Shown: piece by piece, positions 57,263 through 64,000 of the stretch
How the letters are laid out: the number at the start of each line of letters is the position of its first letter
How positions within the stretch are numbered: position 1 is the first letter of the stretch
Assembly: GCA_000697665.1 (NCBI GenBank)
Contig: KL197760.1
Location: 89,427 to 153,426 of the forward strand
Length of the DNA: 64,000 nucleotides
Direction of reading: 5' to 3'
DNA from: Jaapia argillacea MUCL 33604
Taxonomy: Eukaryota > Basidiomycota > Agaricomycetes > Jaapiales > Jaapiaceae
Made by a program: the position numbers and the translations under genes
The notes under the pieces: generated by a model
Seen by the model: the letters and a program-made list of their open reading frames with translations, nothing else
Told to the model about the DNA's origin: nothing
The model's database searches: none

Positions 57263-58276
57263 ATGCCCGATCCTGTAGTACTCTCTTCCTCCTCCGAACA
57301 CGCAGCAAAACCCTTCGACGATCCCGATGCGGATGTCATCATCCGAAGTTCCGATGATGTCGACTTCCGATTGTACAAGCTCCTCCTTTCCCTCAGCTCC
57401 CCTGTGTTTAGGGCAATGTTCGATCTTCCCCAGCCGACTCTGGGAGTAGGATCTCGAGATGAGGACAAGTAGGATTGGAAAGATGGTTTACCGGTTGTAC
57501 GACTCTCCGAGGACAGCAAGACATTGTTCAACCTTCTTTTGCCAATCTTTCCATGGGGAATACCACAGTTCGATACGGTCCAGGAATGGCACTTAGTCCT
57601 GGAAGCTGGAGAAAAGTATCAGATGGATGGTCCTCGAGTAGCTGCGGGGAAGGCCTTAACGGGCTCAAAATTCATCGAAACGCAAAGCTTGGGCGTGTAT
57701 GCCCTGGCAATACGGTTCAATCTCGAGGAATTGGCCAGAATCGCAGCAGCAAGCACGTTGCTCCACAACATCCCGGGGCTATACTCCGACGAGCTTGACG
57801 GCATTCGAGCTACCGCGCTCCATCGTCTCATCGTGTACCACCAGGAATGCGGACGAAAGGCAGCCGATCTTATAGTTTGTCCGAAAGGGGTACCCGTAGG
57901 GAGTATATGGAACGGCGAGTGGTTTAGGTGTTCAAAGTGTGAGGAGTCGCACCTTATCGCGAGCGTTACGAACACGGCGTTTTGTTCACCATCACGAGCA
58001 AGGAGATGGTGGACAGAATTCCTGAGCGACGTTGAAGCGAAGTTGAAGGAGCGGCCTTGCCCCGAGACTTTGCGGGACAGCATTCCCACTGCAAGTTCTA
58101 TGGAGGGTTTTGGTTGTGCTGCATGTAGGGTTAGAGCACTTGCAGACACCGCGAAATTGATGGAGGGACTGATGCCACAGGTGTCAAGGGCTATAGATTC
58201 GGTAGGACTCCACGCTTTCACTAGCGAGTTACCCTCTGATGTTAGTTTCCAGGTCGAGCTGAAATATAAACCATGA
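57263..58276 (+). pseudogene. BTB/POZ-domain protein, second copy, one in-frame stop
   Basis: ATG at 57263 ([20 protein letters not shown]), BTB core [20 protein letters not shown]. At 57470-57472 a TAG stands between GSRDEDK and DWKDGLPVVRLSEDS. The frame is otherwise open to 58276, so only this codon separates it from an intact gene. It keeps both CxxC pairs (FRCSKCEE; GCAACRVRA). An intron 58202-58252 at the same position as in the neighbour is 51 bp with no stop and joins to VELKYKP. Tandem duplicate of the 55933 gene. Confidence 0.75.
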
Positions 58277-58588
58277 AGAGTATGCCCCATTAGCGGAGCG
58301 ATTGGAGCCACGGACTAGGATGCATGTTGTGTCGTGATACGAATCCTGGAATAAATCTCCAAATCTTGCCACGATAGAAGGAGAATTGGATTGAGGCGAG
58401 ATTGATCATAGTCAACTTCTATACACGTCCAACCGACTTCGAGATCCGAAATCTGCGAGTTCCTGACTGCTGAGAGAAACCCGTCGGACAGAGGCCATAT
58501 AATTGCGACATCGTGAAGGTCTTCCATTCATCCAGCTAGTTTTGGACAAAGTGTACATAGGATGAAGGGCGACGGCATAAACAGGGAG
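58277..58588. other. Spacer between convergent BTB and DUF6533 genes
   Basis: No gene recognised. Confidence 0.4.
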
Positions 58589-60000
58589 TCATGCGAGCTT
58601 AGAATGGGGATGTGGGGATCCATCGTGAAGCGGAGTATGAGGACGAGGGCCAGATGGGTCAACTTTCCCATCGTCGGGTCCCAAAGTAAACAGTTCCACA
58701 TCGGAGATGCGAATGTGGGACGTCAAACACAGTGCAGAGTCGCATTCATCATCCTGCCGGGCCCCAAATTCGCAGAGATTGAGAACGAGCCGTGATCCCT
58801 GAAGCACGACATTAGCATGGAAAGCAGCGGAGAAAAAAGTCTCAACTTGCAGAAAACGATAGGATCGTCAGAAACCATCTGAAGGGAAGCTATAACTCTG
58901 AGAATGAGAGATCGGAGAGAGCGAAGTACGTACGTGAAGGCGAGATCTCGGTATAATGGCCCAACGAAGATGTTGAAAATTTGACAGACGATCACGATTC
59001 CTGGCTTGGCGTTAGTCGGACGACGTGCTAGAGGAGGGGATGGTACCAAAGATGAGCCCGGATACCCATGCACCGTCTCGCACAATCAAAATTAATATCT
59101 CGGGTGCCCGTAGTCTCGGGCTATTTCGCAACGAGATGGCCGGTTTGATCAAGGTCAGCACTAGGAGAGTAACTTGAACCATCGTCGTTACTCCGCTAAA
59201 CTCGAGAAAGAATCAGATAACCTGCCAACACAGGTTGAGCAGCTGACCTCAAGAGATGTAGCGATAGTTGGCTCATAGGCGATTTTCGGGGTTCATACAT
59301 ATCGTCAAGCTCCACTAAAGGGAACAGGGAGAAGTATACTGGAAGGGCCAGGATCATTTGTACGGCAAATAGTGTTCGGAGGATGGAAAGGACCCAGACT
59401 GCTCGATCATAGGGAGCATAGACTACTCATTGATTGAATGAACTGATATTTCGGGGAATAAACAATGCGACGGACCTCGCAGCATCAAAATCAACCCCAC
59501 AGAACTTATCAGCGATTGATAGGTCACACTCTTGAAGATAAACCACGTCCGACAGGACCGATGGTGAGACGGCAGCCTCTCCGGAAAATCGGCACGCGGA
59601 ATGAGCAAGATCCTATGTCCAGTCGGTCAGTAGTATCGCTTCCCCAACGCCAAAGTCATTTACGCTTGTGCAACGACAGAGAAATAGCGCGTGAAGAGGA
59701 ACAGTGACTTTGCTGGTGATGACCATTCCTGCCTGAACAAAGTAAGAATCGACTTCTCTGCAAGTTGGGTGATGGATGACGACTCACCTCCAGATATACT
59801 CGACCTCATCATCCAACGTAAGGCAGACATCCCACATCAGAAAAGCGAAGGATGACACTTTCCATCATTTGAGCGAACGAGACATCAGCGCATCAGCCTA
59901 CGACACCCAGAGGAACTATCTTACCTGAGCTGTAAGTGATCATTTGAGCAGCCTCCACAACAAGAGCTGTTGGATGCGCTGAGCCTGTGGGTTGAGCCAT
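58589..60000 (-). CDS. DUF6533 multi-pass membrane protein, copy H (divergent)
   Basis: ATG at 60000 (MAQPTGSAHPTALVVEAAQM). Exons: SSFAFLMWDVCLTLDDEVEYIW, SPAKSLFLFTRYFSVVAQA, RTWFIFKSVTYQSLISSVGL, YDRAVWVLSILRTLFAVQMI, a segment with QVTLLVLTLIKPAISLRN-like text, and a last exon GSRLVLNLCEFGARQDDECD to 58589. It is the most divergent of the four copies and has its own C-terminus (PHTPLHDGSPHPHSKLA). No lesion seen. Confidence 0.7.
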
Positions 60001-61170
60001 GTCTCATGAACAAATCAGCCACAAAGGAGTGGTGGATAAATTTTGAGACAAGAAATCTGAAATTGGCATGATCTACTGGGGTCGCGAGTACCGCACAGCG
60101 GGTGCCTGATTCTGATTGTCAACGCAGAAAAATAATGATTTTCGATCGTTCCGGACCTAAGCTGAAGGTTTCTAGGTTTAGACAAATGCACGGTTCGCAG
60201 TGAGCCAGAGTTCTCGAGTGGTCTCCCACGGTAGACCAATACGATCTCCCTTTTTGAGAAGAGGGTGGCGGTCGATCAGTAATGGCGTTCACCACCTCCC
60301 TCCACCACCGCGATTCAGACCTGCACACAAATGTTCAAAGCGGTGACTCCCACCATCCGCACCTCAGATTCCTGCTGTTGTTCTGGCATGAAGTTTCGAT
60401 TCATACCTGCCCTTGGGCATTTCGGTACCTTGCCCGACGAGCGCATAGTTCTTATCTCCGTTGGGCCCATGCAGTTAACTAACTTTGCTTCAATTATAGC
60501 TCACTGATACACGTGAATCTCGAGTCCAGGCCGCCATAACGCAGTTGAAGTGCTGGGTGATGCGTCTCCTTGAATTGCTTGCCAGAGGATAGTCCGTCGT
60601 TCCTTCCTTCGATCTTCAGTCCTATATGGGATTGGTGTGCTTGATTATCTCCAAGGTCATCACGTTGACTCTGGACCAGTTGCTGAGGGACTGGCAACGA
60701 AGGGCTGGCGCCTTGGTACTGGTTCGCATGGTGACTGGGACGAAATGGGTCTCCACCGATGCGGATTCATCATGTAAATGGAATTTGGCGAACGCCGGAG
60801 GCTAAAGTCCTCGCAGGTGTCCTTGAGACTCTCTTCCGGGGGGAGAATATCCTGTCAGACTCCGCAGCTACGTGCTCTTCGAACACGACAAACTGGAATA
60901 CCCGGCATACACTGATCAAGCCAATTACTGCTTATTCCAACAATTATTAGTATACAGCGCATCCGGGCCCCAAAGTGCTTCCACGGGCGCCAGACTCGGC
61001 GACGATGTTCTGCAGTATGTACACGGTGACATGAGGGTACCGTACGAATGATGGGACGGATGGTTGCGCGTTCATGTGTGATGAGTATGAATTCTATGGA
61101 ACCGCTAGCCGGGAGTGTACGTTGGTCGATGGTCCACACAATGCCAGGTTACCCGTTGGCGAAAAGAAGC
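60001..61170. other. Intergenic, right part shared with DUF6533 copy G flank
   Basis: No gene recognised at 60001-60860. From about 60874 to 61170 the sequence matches the 3' flank of DUF6533 copy G (46520-46784), for example GCTCTTCGAACACGACAAAC and GCATCCGGGCCCCAAAGTGC, with insertions. Confidence 0.5.
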
Positions 61171-62643
61171 TCACGCTTCCCGAGACAAGGGAGGGCAGAT
61201 TGACGGCACCACAACGTCCATCGGAACGTGAGGACGAGGTTCAGGGACATTTATTGTGTCGTCGCGGTCACTAGGTCCCAGGGGAAAGAGCTCCAAGTCC
61301 GATATGCAGATTTGCGATGTTAGACGCTCGACGGACTCGCCTTCCACGCTCTGTCGGACTCCAAATCTATAGAGATTTAAAATGAGTCGAGATCCCTGTA
61401 AGCAGCGTCTCAGTGCCTATATCCCCAAGGAAACCGATGTTGTAAGTTACCGAGAATGAAATTATGGTCAAAACCCATCTACCACCTCAGAACGATCAGA
61501 GAAGACGGTGATGACGTTGAAAGTTATAACTTACGTGTAGACGAGGTCGCGGTATAGTGGCCCGACAAAGAGGTCAAAGATTTGGCTGAGTAGCACTACG
61601 CCTACATGCACATTAGGGAGAATGCAATAGGAGGGATGAAGATAGTACCAATCATGAGTCCGAATACCCATGCACCGTCTCGTGCCACCACGATCATAAT
61701 TGAAGGTATCCGGTGCCTCCAACCCTTTCGCATCGAAGCCACAGGTTTAATCAAGGTCAGAACTAGCAGTGTGACTTGAACAATCCCGGTCACCCCACTA
61801 AGCACGATGAGACGTTGAGGATCGCGACAACCGTATGGAAAGGAGCTCACCTTAAGAGGTGTAACGATAGTCGACCCATGAGAGTCTTTCGAGGCTCGCA
61901 CATGTCGTCAAGTTCGATAAGAGGGAAAAGAGCACAATAGATCGGGAGCATGAGGAGCATTTCGATAGAAAATAAAGTTTGAAGAATCGAGCGGACCAGA
62001 GGAGCTCGGTTGTATAGGGCATAGACTGATGAGTGGGCAGATGGAGGTGAGTGAGATGTTGAGCACAGGCCGAAAGGATGGAAACGAACCTCTCAACATT
62101 AAAATCAGCCCCAAGCTGCTCAACATAGATTGGAATGCCACGATTTTAAAGATAAACCAGGCCCGACAGGGTAGGTGATGTGAGGGGAGCGTGTAGGGTA
62201 GACCAACCCGTGGAACCAACAAGATCCTGTGACCCATCTGGTCAACCAGTTGCCATCGCGAGCGGGGAAAACGTACGCTTGTGCAATGACAGAGAAATAC
62301 CTCGTGTATAGAAACAGAGGCTTCGCTGGTGATCCCCACCCCTGTCTGGGAAGGTATTGTGCTCGGTACATGCTATCCCCCGCCGATAATTGGTATCCGA
62401 GGCAAACCACTCACTTCCAGATGTATTCAACTTCGTTGTCGAACGTCAGGCAAATATCCCAGACCAGAAAGGCGAGTGCAGAAACTTGAATCCAACGTCG
62501 CCAGAAACTCTTCAGATTTGGCATGGCAGCGAGAGAAAAGCTTAGCAAGTACCTGAGCTGAATGTGGCGGTTTGCGAAGCCTGCACAGACAACATTGGGT
62601 CTCTGGGCGACGATTTGAAGGTGAGCGGGAGGTCGACTGACAT
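61171..62643 (-). CDS. DUF6533 multi-pass membrane protein, copy I
   Basis: ATG at 62643 (MSVDLPLTFKSSPRDPMLSV). Exons: SALAFLVWDICLTFDNEVEYIW, SPAKPLFLYTRYFSVIAQA, RAWFIFKIVAFQSMLSSLGL, an exon beginning VYALYNRAPLVRSILQTLFS, VTLLVLTLIKPVASMRKGWR, IMIVVARDGAWVFGLMIG, LLSQIFDLFVGPLYRDLVYT, and a last exon with SQICISDLELFPLGPSDRDD. It continues 10 codons past the usual VVVP end to a stop at 61171. Closely related to copy G. Confidence 0.7.
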
Positions 62644-64000
62644 GGATGAGGGTAGGAGACACCGAGACGACATCCGTTATGAAGCAAACGACACCGACAT
62701 CGCATAGTCAAGCGCAAAGACAAGCTGTGAGGGCAGGAGATATAGCCTCCGAGCGGAACCTGACCTAAAAATCAGTGGATTATATAGGAGAAGGGAAGCT
62801 GTCGAGTAAGTAGATGAACCTTAAGGTTGTCAGGTGCGCTCGTATCGTGGGACAAGTCTGGGCAGGTGTCCTCGGAGGGTATATGGGTGAATCAATGATG
62901 TCCGGACAGAGCACAACGACAGTCTTTACCAAAGCCTTGAAATGTATGGTTTCAATGCACATGCATACGCACGGAGCCTCGCTGGCACCAATTACAACGG
63001 CCCTGCTAAAGATAAGGAATATCGACTGTTTCGTCGTCTCCTTTGATGACTCAGTGGACAATCGAACGATGGGTGGCGATCTCACTGTCGTCTCGGATCT
63101 CCCGTTCTCCGCGCCACATCCCCCCCCTTTACAAACGATCTTCATTCCTTTTTCAGCAGGACGAGAGTGGGGAGTTGCCTTGGCCTGCTTTGTAGCTTTG
63201 AACTCCTGTGAATGTCTTGAATGTCCCACCACTGGACCCTGAGGAACAGCCATGGCAGTTGAAGGGCCGGTCAAGGCAGAGATATAGTCGGTCTGCCCTT
63301 TCCATCCTGGCCAGGTCTTGGCCGGAGTCGGGGCGACGTCAGAGATCAACTGCCACGCACCATCACGGTGACTGTCCCGCCCAGTAAGGTGTCGTCCCGG
63401 CGAGATATATTGCCTGCTTCTCTCCTGCTTCCTCTGGGCTACCTCATAAGAGACTTAGAAACACGGACGTTGATGTCGAAGCCGCCGCATGAGGCCAGAG
63501 ATTGTCGATTTAAACCTTTTTCGCCAACCCACCGACTCGACCCACACCGTCAGCTATGTGCTGGAGGGAGTGCCATCCAAACACCCAGGGTTGACGAACC
63601 GTACACTCCCAATTTAGCGTGGGGTCGAAAAAAGGTTTTCGGTCAGACCCTACCAAGACCTTGGGAAAATATCTGAATCGCCGCAATACGAAAATCAATC
63701 AAGCCTTGCCCAACCTCCAAGGTTGGGCAAAGGTTTCCAGTTCATGTTTACACGACCTGGCCTCCCAGATCCTCCTGACATATCCTTGTAGATAGCTATT
63801 CCTATTATATTTTTGCGGATCTGATTCAACCAGACGAAAGGAGGGTGAAACGACTTAAATTGAGTGAAATGAATACATTTATCAACTACAATTATCATAG
63901 AGAACCGAGACAGGAATACATGACTTCGGTGGGGGGGAGATGAGAGAAGTGAGGGACTGCGGGGCTGGGAGGTCGGGCAGTGGCAGTGTGGGTCGTCGGG
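62644..64000. other. Right end of window, no gene recognised
   Basis: Frames of 142 and 189 codons overlap on opposite strands at 62780-63349, but neither shows a known domain. About 63700-64000 is AT-rich then G-rich without clear features. Confidence 0.35.

Noticed and set aside
62780-63349. Pair of overlapping frames (142 and 189 codons)
   Set aside because: Opposite-strand overlap, no domain on either; not enough to call a gene.

Overview
The window looks like a nuclear chromosome segment of a basidiomycete, most likely an Agaricomycete. Genes carry many short introns (about 40-65 bp, GT..AG). Several families typical of mushroom-class fungi are present: DUF6533 multi-pass membrane proteins, NACHT-WD40 STAND proteins, KDZ-associated CxC5/CxC6 transposon proteins and an RTC4-like protein. 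I cannot assign a genus.

Layout. The centre (about 29.2-42.5 kb) is an island of single-copy, core-type genes: a DSC complex E3 ligase (TUL1/dsc1), a U6 snRNA gene, the riboflavin enzyme RIB3, the mitochondrial phosphate carrier (MIR1/PIC type), a small H..NC-motif protein and a conserved Tubby/LOR-like protein. On both sides lie paralogous, partly broken genes in mirror order. Reading outward from the centre, each arm gives: PIL1-like coiled-coil gene(s), Nnf1-like kinetochore gene, DUF6533 membrane protein, second Nnf1-like gene, long coiled-coil gene with an acidic tail, tRNA-Glu(CTC), BTB-domain gene(s). The left arm also holds a KDZ/RTC4-like transposon region (5-10.5 kb), an inverted repeat (10.8-11.2 kb), a papain-like-fold candidate (11.4 kb) and a decayed NACHT-WD40 gene (12.3-16.5 kb). 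The right arm also holds a decayed rhomboid gene and two further DUF6533 genes.

Repeated units. A cassette [Nnf1-like]-[coiled-coil]-[conserved 3' flank]-[tRNA-Glu array] is nearly complete at 49.1-53.0 kb (+) and 16.6-21.0 kb (-), and partial at 1.7-4.4 kb, 23.3-24.8 kb and 45.2-46.5 kb. A second repeated unit is the DUF6533 gene (four copies), which faces truncated Nnf1/coiled-coil cassettes at two mirrored junctions.

Most unusual signal. The two tRNA-Glu genes and the U6 gene, all Pol III genes, are each preceded by several degenerate copies of their own 5' end. This looks like the residue of repeated events that hit Pol III genes and rebuilt an intact copy downstream. With the mirrored two-gene Nnf1/coiled-coil cassette, it is the best candidate here for an undescribed mobile or amplifying system. 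Two assembly gaps (17791-18151 and 51509-51528) fall at the same place in two copies of the coiled-coil gene. Copy number and palindrome claims therefore need long-read support.
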